A stretch of DNA of 64,000 bases from Chionis minor. Taxonomy: Eukaryota; Chordata; Aves; Charadriiformes; Chionididae. Shown piece after piece: positions 47,970 to 58,562 of this stretch (positions are counted from its first letter, which is position 1; each line of letters begins with the position of its first letter). Position numbers and translations under genes: made by a program. The DNA lies in NCBI GenBank assembly GCA_013398295.1, contig VZSF01001206.1, positions 62,001 to 126,000 on the forward strand, written 5' to 3'. The notes below the pieces were generated by a model. The model was not told the origin of the DNA, did not search any database, and worked only from the letters and a program-made list of their open reading frames with translations.

Positions 47970-49112
47970 GACTTGACTTCAGCAAGGCTTTCAACAGTGT
48001 CTCTCCCAGCATCCTCATAGGCAAGCTCAGGAAGTGTGGATTGGGTGAGTGGACAGAGGGGTGGATTGGAAACTGCCTTGCAGATAGAGTTCAGAGGGTT
48101 GTGGTTAGTGGCACACAGTCTAGTTGGAGGTCTGGAACTAGTGGTGTTCCCCAGGAGTCAGTACTGTGTCCAGTCCTGTTCAATATATTCAGCAATGACC
48201 TGGATGAAGGCACAGAGTGTACCATCAGCAAGTTTGTTGGTGACACGAAACCGGGAGGGGTGGCTGACACTCCGTAAGGTGGTGCTGCCATTCAGCACAA
48301 CCTGGACAGGCTGGAGAGTTGGGCAGAAAGAAACTGGATGAAGTTCAACAAAGGCAAGTGTAGGGTCCTGCACCTGGGGAGGAATAACCCCATGAACCTG
48401 TACAAGTTAGGGGTTGACCTGCTGGAAAGCAGCTCTGCAGAGAGGAACCTGAGAGTCCTGGTGGACAACAGGATGACTATGAGTCAGCAATGCATCCCTG
48501 TGACCAAGAAGGCCAATGGTATCCTGGGGTGCATTAAAAAGAGTGTGGAAAGCAGGTTGAGGGAGGTCATCCTCCCCCTTTACTCCGCCCTGGTGAGGCC
48601 ACATCTCAAGTACTGTGTCCAGTTCAAGAAGGACACAGGTTCAAGAAGGTCAGGGGACTGCAGGATAGGGTACAGCGAAGGGCCACAAAGATGATTAGGG
48701 GGATGGAACATCTTTCTTACAAGGAAAGGCTGAGGGAGCTGGGGCTTTTTAGTTTGGAGAAGAGAAGAATGCTGGGGGATCTCATCAATGCTTATAAACA
48801 CTTAAAGGGAGGGTACCAGGAGGATGGGACCTTTTCTTTTTTCAGTGGTGCCCAGCAACAGAACAAGAGGTAACGGGCACAAATATGAACATCGGAAGTT
48901 CCATCCAAACATGAGGAGGAACTTCTTTATTTTGAGGGTGGCAGAGCACTGGAACAGGCTGCCCAGAGAAGTGGTGGACTGTCTGACACTGGAGACATTC
49001 CAAACCTTCCTGAGCGCCATCCTGTGCAACCTGCTGTAGGTGAACCTGCTCTGGCAAGGGGGTTGGCCTAGATGATCTCCAGAGGTCCCTTCCAGTGTCG
49101 GTGATTCTGTGA
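47970..49112 (+). mobile_element. CR1-4: plus-strand CR1, 5'-truncated
   Basis: Begins within ORF2 block A (GACTTCAGCAAGGCTTTCAAC near 47984) and continues through the rest of the reverse transcriptase, the C-terminal region and the 3' end, closing with GGTCCCTTCCAG and GTGATTCTGTGA. About 1.14 kb. It is from a different subfamily than CR1-1 and CR1-2 and matches the nested CR1 at 1426-1764 over its last 310 bp. An 11-bp segment (GTTCAAGAAGG) is repeated at 48622-48632 and 48639-48649, where the consensus has a single tryptophan-rich [10 protein letters not shown] segment; this is a local duplication and frameshift. Confidence 0.93.
47983..48694 (+). pseudogene. CR1-4 ORF2 remnant (reverse transcriptase)
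   Basis: Two overlapping open stretches remain. The first (48041-48277) holds [20 protein letters not shown], block [21 protein letters not shown] and the catalytic box as [11 protein letters not shown] (FADD changed to FVGD). The second (48338-48694) starts [18 protein letters not shown], the conserved MKFN...VLHLG region after the palm, followed by [18 protein letters not shown] and [14 protein letters not shown]. The two are in different frames, so at least one frameshift separates them. The protein would be a non-LTR reverse transcriptase C-terminal half; the endonuclease is missing through 5' truncation. Inactive. Confidence 0.88.
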
Positions 49113-50269
49113 CCCTGCTGGATGCCATTCACACTGTGTGAGGTTTCAGTAGGCAACACAACTCAGCTTCCATTCTGTGGAATTTAGCTTTTTATAGCAT
49201 ATTAAAGGACTAAGAAATAAAAATGGTACACTATACTCGTACATCATTCTGTTTTTAATAATTTGGGAGGATATATATAAAAAAGCCTCTTTCTCAAAAT
49301 TGTTTATTTAATACATTGTACATTTTGCTTTCACCACTTCTACAATATTTTATTTTGATAAATAACAGGTCAGTTTACATGCACTACTAAGGAAAAACTT
49401 AGCATAGACCTTGTGGAGTTTTTGATTACTCTCATTAATGCCAAATTCAAAATGGCTTGCATTCATAATTAGCTTTTACTGACTAAAAAGGTCTAGTCCA
49501 ATAAAGAAGAATTTGAAAGACTATTCAGTCTGGTGAAATGTTAAATCAGCTTTTCATCCCTAGAAAAAATTAAACAGCTTAATTTTAGAGACCACATTGT
49601 GTAGCAAGTGATGGGTTTTTAAGTACTGTGCGCTGCGTGCTTCAATATTCATGATATAATGAGCTGTCACTTGATAATGCTGATGGGGTTTATTGCTGGG
49701 AGACATCTTGGAGAGATTGCCACCTATGGTGATGGAGAACAGTAAGAGAATCTAGATATAGAATCACACAATCAAAATATTTGTTTTTATTTAGGGTTTT
49801 CCATCCGCTTATTGTGTCACAGACAAAGAAGAATCATTATTAACACAGAGGAAGAAAGAAGTGCACAGGATGTTGACCATTTGCACGGTCAGCTAGGTAG
49901 ATTCTGTGTAGAGAGTCCAAGTTTCTTGAGTTCCAATGGTCTCCTTTTTAAAATAAACCATTCTTCAATCATCCTAAAAACATGGGGGCAATTCTAATTA
50001 ATAATGGAAGTCATTAGAATCTGCATTATAAAAATGTAATCAGAACTTACTATGAATCCACATCTTGTTTCAGAATTACACGGAGATTTCAAGGAATCCT
50101 ACCAAGAAGACTGGAATAAAGCTGGCTAACTTCTAAAACTAAATCTGAGAAATTAAATACAAATTCATTTACTAAAGAAATAATTCTGGTTATATAATCA
50201 TTCTGTGATTAGTTCCACTGCATAGATCCACAAGATTCAAAAAACTAATGTTCAACGTATTGAGTGGTG
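49113..50269. other. Unrecognised AT-rich DNA, no supported gene
   Basis: No recognisable repeat or gene. The longest frame is 61 codons (49812-49997) without a known domain. Confidence 0.5.
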
Positions 50270-50683
50270 TGTTAATTAGATCTTGTATTGGAAAGTAAAC
50301 TCCCACCCCAGGAGTTATTTTCCAACTTAAACTAAAATTGTCAAGCAATTTGCCATAACATGTAATTGCTATTTAGCCAGGCCAACTTCTGACGTACTGA
50401 ACGCCTGCAATTCCCAGAGCTTTCAATGACAGATTGTGGCCCACTGTGCAATTCACTACATAGCTACAAACAGGTTGTATATACTTGTGATCAACAATAG
50501 AAAGCAGTGACGAGGCATTACAAGGCTAGTATGATCTTATTTTATAAACAGCGGAATGGTCAATGAAATATTCTGTACCATAGACGTCATGCTCAGTGTA
50601 TAAATGGGGGCTGGCCAGTGGGCGGAATCCACAATCACTGCTTAGGATGGTGCCAGTTTACCGAGCAGTAATAAACAATAAAA
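50270..50683 (+). mobile_element. LTR-C, 5' part (U3 with TATA box), split by CR1-5
   Basis: Upstream of CR1-5 the sequence GTACCATAGACGTCATGCTCAG followed by GTATAAATGGGGG (50571-50610) matches the U3 core of LTR-A and LTR-B (CATATGACATCATGCTCAG-TATA) in plus orientation. It continues with a GGCCAGTGGGCGG and GTTTACCGAGCAGT stretch until CR1-5 starts. Together with 51310-51495 it forms one LTR interrupted by a CR1. The left edge is uncertain; 50270 (TGTTAATT) is a guess from the TG rule, and I could not identify a convincing target duplication. Confidence 0.6.
50598..50605 (+). promoter_or_regulatory. TATA-box-like element of LTR-C
   Basis: GTATAAAT directly downstream of CGTCATGCTCAGT, the same spacing as in LTR-A and LTR-B. 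Relic retroviral promoter; the downstream LTR is broken by CR1-5. Confidence 0.55.
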
Positions 50684-51309
50684 AACTGGCTGGTCAGCTA
50701 GGCCTAAAGAGTTGCAGTGAATGGAGTGAAATCCAGTTGGCAGCCAGTCACAAATGGTGTTCCTCAGGGCTCAGCACTGGTGAGGCCCCACCTCAAATAC
50801 TGTGTTCGGTTTTGAGCCTCCTCACCACAGGAGGGACACTGAGGTGCTGGAGCATGTCCAAAGAAGGGCAACAAAGCTAGTGAGTGGCCTAGAGCACAAG
50901 TCTTACAAGGAGCAGCTGAGGGAACTGGGATTGTTCAGCCTAGAAAAAAGGAGGCTGGGAATACCTTATTGCTCTCTAAAACTACCTGAGAGGAAGTTGA
51001 AGAGAGGTGGCAGTTGATCTCTTCTCCCAAGTAACAAGTGATAGGACAAGAGGAAATGGCCTCAAGTTGCACCAGGGGAGTTTTAGTTTGGATATTAGGA
51101 AAAATTTCTTCACCAAAATGATTATCAAACATTGGAACAGGCTGCCTGGTGGAGTCACCATCCCTGTAGGTATTTAAAAGACATGTAGGTGAGGTGCTCA
51201 GGGACACGGTTTAGTTGTGGGTTTTGGCAGTGTTAGGTTAATGGCTGGACTTGATGGTCTTAAAGGTCCAGTCCAACCTAAATGATTTTATGATTCTATT
51301 ACTCTATTA
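50684..51309 (+). mobile_element. CR1-5: plus-strand CR1 with internal deletion, inserted in LTR-C
   Basis: Starts in ORF2 (CTGGCTGGTCAGCTAGGCC, then CCAGTTGGCAGCCAGTCAC and GGTGTTCCTCAGGGCTCAGC, block B). It then jumps at about 50776-50780 to GGTGAGGCCCCACCTCAAATAC, which lies about 430 bp further on in the intact copy CR1-4 (48160 versus 48590). The rest runs normally through the C-terminal and 3' region to GGACTTGATGGTCTTAAAGG and an ATTTTATGATTCTATTACTCTATT tail. LTR-C sequence resumes right after, so the CR1 inserted into the LTR. The whole FADD region is deleted. Confidence 0.9.
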
Positions 51310-51495
51310 TTGTTATTATCGTTGTTATTTTCCTTTTCTGCTGTTATTCAATTAAACTGCCTTTGTCTCAACCCACAAGATTTTTCTTTTCTCTTTCCCC
51401 TCCTTTTCTCCCTCTTCTCCCCATTCTTCTAGGGGGAGAGGAGGTGAGTGAGCGGCTGCATGGTCCTGGTTGGTGGCTGGGGTTAAACCACAACA
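51310..51495 (+). mobile_element. LTR-C, 3' part (R-U5 end)
   Basis: AATTAAACTGCCTTTGTCTCAACCCACAAG (about 51350-51379), a C/T-rich stretch, GAGGTGAGTGAGCGGCTG and GGCTGGGGTTAAACCACAACA form the sense-strand 3' end seen inverted at the left of LTR-A and LTR-B. CA end at 51494-51495, followed by CTGTG. Confidence 0.8.
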
Positions 51496-51500
51496 CTGTG

Positions 51501-54500
51501 TTATAAAAGAAGTTCATTCTGCAACAAGAAGTTTTTAAGGAGTGCAAGTTGAATAAGCAGATTGAACAAGGAATAAATAACCATAGCAGAAAACAGGGTA
51601 GGAAGGAGACCATGCTTCTCCCTTACTACATACTTTGTCCTCACAGCTACTACCTCTCTTCCCCTCTGGCAAACAATGAAGTATAAATTTCCTCCTTCGA
51701 TACAACATTTACTCTCATCTAAATGCTAATATTAAGAAGTAAATATGTACAGAAATAAGTACACCTTTACATCCATAATCATGTATTAAAAGCAAAAGAA
51801 CTCTAAACCTGTTTCTCCGGTCTCAGTGGTGGTGGACAAAAAGGAGCCACCATGACTCATACTACTGAAAAATTAAAATCTTGACTATAATTCTCAGAAG
51901 ACACAAAGAATGACTGAAACAGAATCTGGCAGCTATTAATCTTCTTCCCTGTCATGAGTATTATATATGTCATAACACCTACATCTAGGTTTACTACTGG
52001 TTTGGGGTTTTTTGTTTTTCCATTTTATCTCCTTGCAATGGATACTTATTTGGGGCTAGATAGGCTGATAATTAAATGTGTAATTATGTCTTGTCTTGTC
52101 TAAATCAGAAATTTAAAAAGTATAGCAAATGGGAAAATAATCATAGGGAAGAGAGATTTGAAAACCCAAGGCAATTCAGACAAGGTTCAGTTCAAAGCAC
52201 TGCAATATATTGTCTAAGAAGGTATAAAACTGAACAGCTCTTCAGCTGACAGCTTTTAATATGCTTATACTAGCAAAGTTATTTTCAGAAGATATGGGCA
52301 CTGTATGACTCTGCCATCTGCAAACAAAACTTATTCAAACAGATATTTCTTTTAAGAATTTCACCAAATCATCTTTCTGACAACATGCAGTGCATCCAAA
52401 TTTTTGTTGTCTTCAACGCATCTTGAAAGGTTTATCTTAACAAATTAAATTTATGGTTACTGACTGAAAGTGCAGATAATCATCATACCTCAGTGCCTGT
52501 CTGCTAAATATACCTTCACAAATAAATTATGTTACTGAATGTGATTCTAAAATTTTTTAATAATTTTAGCTTTCTGTTGCGTTTGCTGTGTGATGACTTT
52601 CATGTCTCAACACCAGTGAAATACTCTTAAATGTCGAATCATTTTAATCTGAATTTCGTAGTATTTGGTTTCAGGAACAGTGGAAGAATCTTGTACAGCA
52701 TTTTAAACCCAGGGTATCAATGTACCTAGTTACCTTATTTTCTTGTTGATTCTTTCTCTGCCAATGTCCAGTGGAAACCATCTAGTAACCACATTTAATT
52801 GCACAGGAATCTGTAGTAAAATGCTGGCAAAGTTAATGGCTACAAGATTAGATCTCTATATTTTAATGGCACTTATTTCATATATCTGTGAATAAAAAGG
52901 GTACACTCATTACAGAAACATTCAGATAGCCTGCAAAGACTTAACTCCCTAGAGAGTAATAACTATTTATATTTCTTTCCCCATAAGAGCTATCCTATAA
53001 AATGAATTACTGTTAATTATGGTATCACAAACAAAAGACACTAATTTTGTGCCAGAGCAGTTCAGTAATGGCAATATATCATCAAGTGTAATGAGACTTT
53101 TCTCTAAGGTACTAAGCAGCAATACTTCCAGTGGATATTATAGCAGTAGATGTTCTAAAGAATTAATTTGAACTACATAAAATATGTGCAACACCTAATA
53201 TTGACCACTGAAAATGAAAAACAGCAACTAAAATGCAAATGGATTTTTATTGGCATGTCTCTCTTGTTACTAGCTTGTTACTAGCTCGTGTTCTTGGGAA
53301 ACAATGTTTTAACTAGGAAAATACTGGAAATTGAAGTGACCTTTAAATTAGAGCCAGTTTGCTATTTGTAACCTAGTGATAACTTTCCTTTTTCATACCT
53401 TTATTGGTTTAAAATCCCACAAGTATATCTCTGGCTCGGAAATATTCATAACATCACTTGAAAAAAAAACCATTTCTACTGGCAATTCTTGTAAAGAATT
53501 AGCATTATTTTTATATTTATCGCATAAATAAAGATTTGTAACATGATTAAAATCAGCCATGGCGATATCCTCCTTGCCATTCTTTCTAAAGATGCATAAT
53601 GGGAATGAATCCTGCTTTAGAGTATTAATTATTCTATGTCATAAAAAATAATATATCTGTCTCACACTCTGTGTACATTTCAATGTGAAATCTTTTACAC
53701 TTTTATTCATCTCTTCTCAGCTAATCGACAGTGGGCATATTTTAGTTTTTACTTCAGTTACTGAAGCAAAATAAAGAGGTACCATAGACACAGGATGAAG
53801 CATCTGCTAAAGTGACAAAAAACCCCCATAATATCCTGAAAAATGTAATCTGTTTTTGAAGGAAATAAAAGCTGTTTTTTGCACACCAGTTGGCTGATTA
53901 ATGATTCACCTAAAGAAAATTAAAAACCAAAATACATAACAAGTAACGAGGAAACCATAAAGCAAGTTGAAAGACAAGCAGATGGTGACTTCTATCACAT
54001 TGTTTTAAAGCTGAGAAACTACACTTCAGATTCTAATGATGTCAGCGATATGCATAGTATAGTTACCTTAAATCCAGGCAAAAGATCTTTAAAAGGATAA
54101 CCTTTTTGTGTCAAAAAATAACAGCAATATTGCATGGTCGTCAGAAATGGTTAAATCGAAGATGGTATCTGTTAAAAACCTGTCCAGGCAGCAGCAGGTA
54201 TTATAGATGGTAAAGACAGTGAATGACCATACAAAGAATAAGGAGATGAAAATAATAAAACTAATTACTACACCACAATACCTTCAAAACTAGGCTTTAG
54301 TTTATGAAATGTTAAATTGTCTAATAACACATTTAGCAAAAGTATAAACAGAAGGTTAGATATGCTTTTGGTGTCTTTTGTATTATTTTTCTTTTTCAAA
54401 TCTTTACATATATTTTTATTGGTATGATTTTGACCTCTGTAATATTCCAAGTTTAAATGTAAAATAAGGTATGAATCAACAAGATTTGGTTTAATTATTT

Positions 54501-54620
54501 AGTTAATTATTGTTTCTTTGATAGAGGACAGTTTTTTCTGCTCAGAATTTTTTAACTGCTTTTTTGCCCATAATCAACAAAACCCATACTAAGCAATATT
54601 ATTAAATAATATTTCCTTCC
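51501..54620. other. Unrecognised AT-rich DNA, no supported gene
   Basis: About 3.1 kb with no recognisable repeat family, no domain-bearing open frame and no RNA-like structure that I can see. Confidence 0.5.
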
Positions 54621-54625
54621 CCCAC
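54621..54625. repeat. Left target duplication of LTR-B (CCCAC)
   Basis: CCCAC directly before the TG start; ACCAC follows the inferred right end at 55216-55220, one mismatch. Confidence 0.5.
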
Positions 54626-55215
54626 TGTTGTTTTTTAACCCCAGTAGGCAGCTCAGCCCCACACAGCCACTCACTCACTCCCCCCAGTTGGGACAGGGGA
54701 GAGAATCAGAAGAGTAAAAGTGAGAAAACTCATGGGTTGACATACAGACAGTTTAATAAGAAAAGCAAAAGCCGTGTGCACAACTGAAACAAAACAAGAA
54801 ATTCATCCCAAATATCCAGTAGCAGGCAGCTGCTCAGCCATCTCCAGGAAAGCAGGGCTCCATCACATGTAGCGGTTACTCAGGAAAACAAACACCATAA
54901 CTCCAAATGTCCCCCCTTACTTCTTCCCCCCACTTTATATACTGAGCATGGCAACATATACTACGGAATATCCCTTTAGTCACTTGGAGTTAGCTGTCCC
55001 AGCTGTTTCTTGTCCCAGCTTCCTGAGTACCCTCAGCCAGCTCGCTGACAGGGCAGGGTGAGAGGCAGAAAAGGACCTGACATGGTGTAAGCACTGCTCA
55101 GCAACAACTAAAACATCAGTGTGGTATTAACACTATTTTTATTACAAATCCAAAACGTAGCCTCATACTAGCTCCTATGAAGAAAATTCACTCTATCCAA
55201 GCACAACCCATTATA
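54626..55215 (-). mobile_element. LTR-B: second solo LTR of the LTR-A family
   Basis: A 590-bp block homologous to LTR-A from end to end in the same (minus) orientation. It has TGTTG...TTTAACCCCAG at the left and a TTTTCTTCATAGGAGC / TGGATAGAG region at the right. The minus strand carries TATATAAA at 54934-54941 after CATGCTCAG and a CTTATTAAAC polyadenylation-like region near 54750. The right end is read by aligning to LTR-A (its GCACA end corresponds to TTATA here, so the CA terminus is mutated). No retroviral internal sequence adjoins it, so it is a solo LTR, probably older or more eroded than LTR-A at its edge. Confidence 0.87.
54934..54941 (-). promoter_or_regulatory. TATA box of LTR-B
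   Basis: TATATAAA on the minus strand, downstream of CATGCTCAG. Intact consensus, unlike LTR-A. Would drive transcription towards lower coordinates if active; no evidence that it is. Confidence 0.6.
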
Positions 55216-55220
55216 ACCAC
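55216..55220. repeat. Right target duplication of LTR-B (ACCAC)
   Basis: Differs from CCCAC at 54621-54625 by one base; position inferred from alignment to LTR-A. Confidence 0.45.
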
Positions 55221-55839
55221 CCATACTGATTCAGTAGAAAATACATACAGAGTAACAATTAGAGTTGTTTTGGAAACTGATTGTTCTGATGGTTGGGGAG
55301 TTATTCAAAGTCAGTGTATAATCAGTGCTTTTTGTGCCAGTGCTGATGTTTAAGATACTTTTCTCCTTTTCATCCTTGATTATCTTTCTCGTCTTTCTCA
55401 TTTCCTTTCTGCTATTCTCTGTGCTTTTGTTTTGCAACGAAATTCAGAATTAAAGTTTCACTTCATTTTCTCAAACAAATCAGTCTCAAAACATGGCTGG
55501 TCAACTCTCTACATAGTACAATTAAAGTAGGTCTCACCAGGTACAATTCTTAGATTTGCCATTGTGAAGTTGAAATGCCATCTGTGATCCTTCTTAGCAC
55601 TATATTTGCTTTTATCATAGTAGTAGCAGCATCAGTTCATACTCTTTCACAATGCACAAAATGCACAAATTTGTACTTTTTCACATTTGTCATTCTCAAA
55701 GCAAGAGTTTTCTTTGCAATTCTCGTATCTAATTTCTAAAACTACTTTTGCATACTGCGGTACGGTATAAAACGAGCTATGTGTGTTTCTCTGAATGTGC
55801 TATCAACGATACTCAAAGTAACACACCTACATTTTTAAC
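55221..55839. other. Unrecognised DNA between LTR-B and CR1-6
   Basis: No recognisable gene or repeat. A 68-codon Lys/Thr/Ser-rich minus-strand frame (55231-55437) is unsupported. Confidence 0.5.
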
Positions 55840-55985
55840 CCCCCTTTAAACCTAAGGACTCGGAGTGTGGGATCCAAAGAGGCAACACTCATGCCATTGC
55901 AGCCAGCTGGGGAATAAGCCAGGCCAACCAGAGCAACAACAAATGTTCCTTAGCTGCCTCTCAAGACAGGAGCCAGAAGACCTAC

Positions 55986-56660
55986 TACCTGAAGTATATG
56001 TATACCAATGCACATAGCCTGGGGAACAAACATGAGAAACTGGAGCTCTGTGCCCAGTCAGAAACTTATGATATCATAGAAGTAACTGAAACATGGCGGG
56101 ACAACTCACATGACTGGATGATCGTGATGGATTGCTATAGGCTGTTTCATAAAGACAGGCAGGGAAGAAGAGGAGGAGTCGCGCTCTATGTTAAGGAGAA
56201 CCTTGAATGTACAGAAGACAACTATGGTGATTGCAGAAGCCCTATCGAATGCCTCTGGGGTAAGATCAGAGGGGTTGTCTCCAAGGGGGACATCTTACAG
56301 TAGGCATCTGTTACCAACCTCCAAACCAAGATGAAAAGGTTAATGAAGCAATATTCGGGTCATTTAAGCAAGCTTCAGTTCAACAGAACCTGGTTCTTAT
56401 GGGTGACTTAAGCTACCCAGACAGACATTTGTTGGAAGAACAATACAGCAGCAGAACACGTGCCATCCCTCAAGTTCTTGAAACCTATAGAAGACTGCTT
56501 GCTCATACAGATGTTACACGTGTCAACCAGGCATGAGGCACTGCTGGACTTGCTACACACAATCTAGGAAAACCTGCTTTGTAATATCTCAGTTAATGAT
56601 AGCTTTGACTGCAATGACCACAATATTGTGGAGTTTGGGGTCCTGCTGAAAATGCTGAAG
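55986..56660 (+). pseudogene. CR1-6 ORF2 remnant, endonuclease domain
   Basis: An open stretch of about 100 codons (55986-56303) reads YLKYMYTNAHSLGNK, then SETYDIIEVTETWRD, with the glutamate of the TETW motif kept, then DCYRLFHKDRQGRRGGVALY and IECLWGKIRGVVSKGD. After a frameshift near 56300 the frame continues with YQPPNQDEKVNEAIFG and NLVLMGDLSYPD, where the usual MGDFN motif has become MGDLS. The histidine motif survives as CNDHNIVEF near 56615-56640 (consensus CSDHEMVEF). This is the apurinic/apyrimidinic-like endonuclease that nicks target DNA to start CR1 reverse transcription. Changed catalytic motif and stops make it inactive. Confidence 0.87.
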
Positions 56661-57221
56661 GTCAGTACTAAGACAAAGTTTTAGATTTTAGAAGAGCAAA
56701 CTTCAGCTCACTCAGAGGTCAGATGGGAGGGATTCTGTCGGAAGCTTCCATGGAGGATAAAGGAGCTAGCGAGTGCTGAGAGTTTTTCAAGGATGCTCTC
56801 CTGTAAGCACAAAGCCAATTCTTCCCCTTTAAAGGTAAGGCAAGTAGCTGGAGTAAGAGACCCCTTGGCCTAACTTCGAGCTTCTGAGTCTGCTCAAAAC
56901 CAGAAGAGAAGGGTATCAGAGGTGGAAAAGCAGATGAATACCTGTTGAGAACTACATGAACATTGCCAGGGTATGCAGAGATGCAGTTAGGAAAGCAAAG
57001 TTCAGCTCAAATTGAAATTGGTCAGACCTAAGTTCTTGTAGTTTGTGAAAAACTAAAAGAAAGGGTTCTTCAGGTATATAAACAACAAGCAGAAACAGAA
57101 GGAAAACGTTGTCCCACTGTTAAACAAGAGAGGTGAGTTAGTCACCAAAAATGCTGAAAAGACAGAGGTTCTCAACACTTTCTTCACCTCTGCCCTTACC
57201 AGCACCATTGGCCCCCAGGCC

Positions 57222-58260
57222 TTGGGAACAAAAATCCAAGTTGATGCAGACAGGTTGTCAGTGAAGGAAGACTTTGTATGTGAACTATCACAGGAGCTTG
57301 ATCCTTACAAATCGAAGGGCTTTGACGTTATCCACCCGAAGTTGTCCAAAGAGCTGGCTGACATCATTATGGGGTGGGTCCCCATAATCTTTGAGAAGTT
57401 GTGGAGGTTTGGGCACTCCCAGAAGACTGGAAGAAAGCTAACATCACCCTCATCTACAAGAAAGGCATAAAGGACGATTCAGGAAATTATAGGCCCATCA
57501 GTCTTACTTCAGTCCCTCGGAAAGTTATGGAACAAATCCTCCTAGGGCTATCACAAGTCAAATGGAGCACATGATTGGGAAAAGCCAGCACAGATTCACC
57601 AAGGGTAAATCATGATTGACAAACCTGATCACCTTCTGCAACAAAGTAACCTGTTCAGTTGATGAGTGAGTGGTAGACATTGTTTACCTCAATTTTTCCA
57701 AAGCTTTAGACACAGTTCCCCATTGTCTCCTCCTAGAGAAAACAATGCATTACAGTTTAGGCAAGTAATCTGTGTGCTGGCTGGGGGACTGGCTGAGACA
57801 CTGCACCTGGAGGGTGGTGGTAAATAGCTCCTTTTCAAACTGGCAACCTGTCGAGTGGGGACCCCAGGGATCAATATTGAGACAATGCTGTTTAATATCT
57901 TCATAAGTGATCTGGATGATAGGATTAAGTGTACTCTGATGAAGTTTACTGATAACACCAAATGGAGTGGGGAAGTGGACACTTCAAAAGGGAGAGCCAC
58001 CCTGCAGGAAGACAGGGAAAGTCTGGAAGAGTGGGCTAACAAGATCTTTATGAAGTTCAGCAAGGACAAAGGTAAAGTCTTGCACCTGGGAAAACATAAT
58101 CCAGGAGTGCAGCACAGACTGGGATCTGCCTGGCTGGGGAGCAGCTGTGTGAAAACGGACCTTGAAGTCTGTTGAAGGTAGGCAAGTAGCTCAATATAAG
58201 TGAACAGTATGCTGTGGCAGCAAAGAAAGCAAACAACATGCTGGGTTACATCTAAAAATG
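57222..58260 (+). pseudogene. CR1-6 ORF2 remnant, reverse transcriptase
   Basis: The stretch 57222-57470 contains LDPYKSKGFDVIHPKLSKEL and [10 protein letters not shown], the conserved linker before the RT fingers; [19 protein letters not shown] follows near 57495-57550. Block A is broken by stops (57690-57720 region). In 57855-58175 the palm reads MLFNIFISDLDDRIKCTLMK and FTDNTKWSG, so FADD has become FTDN. It then continues EWANKIFMKFSKDKGKVLHL (consensus MKFN...VLHLG) and ends with LNISEQYAVAAKKANNMLGY near 58190-58250. Several frames are needed to join these parts. Inactive. Confidence 0.85.
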
Positions 58261-58335
58261 TATCACCAGCAGAGATAAAGAAGTCGTTATCCCACTCTGC
58301 ATGGTGCTTTATCAGGCCATTACCTCAAAATACTC

Positions 58336-58562
58336 TTAGTCCATCTCTATTCAGGCTTGTTTCAAAAAATGCAAAATACAGAGGAATGAACTACCATTTG
58401 CCTTCCACCTGCATCTGTAGTTGGCTTCAAGAGAAGAAAATTCACTTTATCTTATATACACTTTATGTGTTACTGTTATGGTACTGAGTTTCATCACTTA
58501 ATTACGCAGTTCATGCATTCTAAGTGTTAAAGTCAGGGATGAAAAGGTCACAGTGAAAAAGC
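58336..58562. other. Spacer between CR1-6 and CR1-7
   Basis: Short unrecognised AT-rich sequence between the eroded end of CR1-6 and the octamer tail of CR1-7. Confidence 0.5.

Larger units (their letters stand above)
55840..58335 (+). mobile_element. CR1-6: longest CR1 in the window, with endonuclease region
   Basis: About 2.5 kb in plus orientation. It starts near the ORF1-ORF2 junction (the CATGCCATTGCAGCCAGCTGG region near 55890) and runs through the ORF2 endonuclease, linker and reverse transcriptase to the C-terminal segment (AKKANNMLGYI near 58240), then fades near 58335. It is the only copy reaching the endonuclease. The 3' end and octamer tail are missing, again a 3' loss that LINE truncation does not explain. 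Sequence decay (many stops and frameshifts, a shortened block A area) is greater than in CR1-4 and CR1-7, suggesting an older insertion. Confidence 0.9.
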
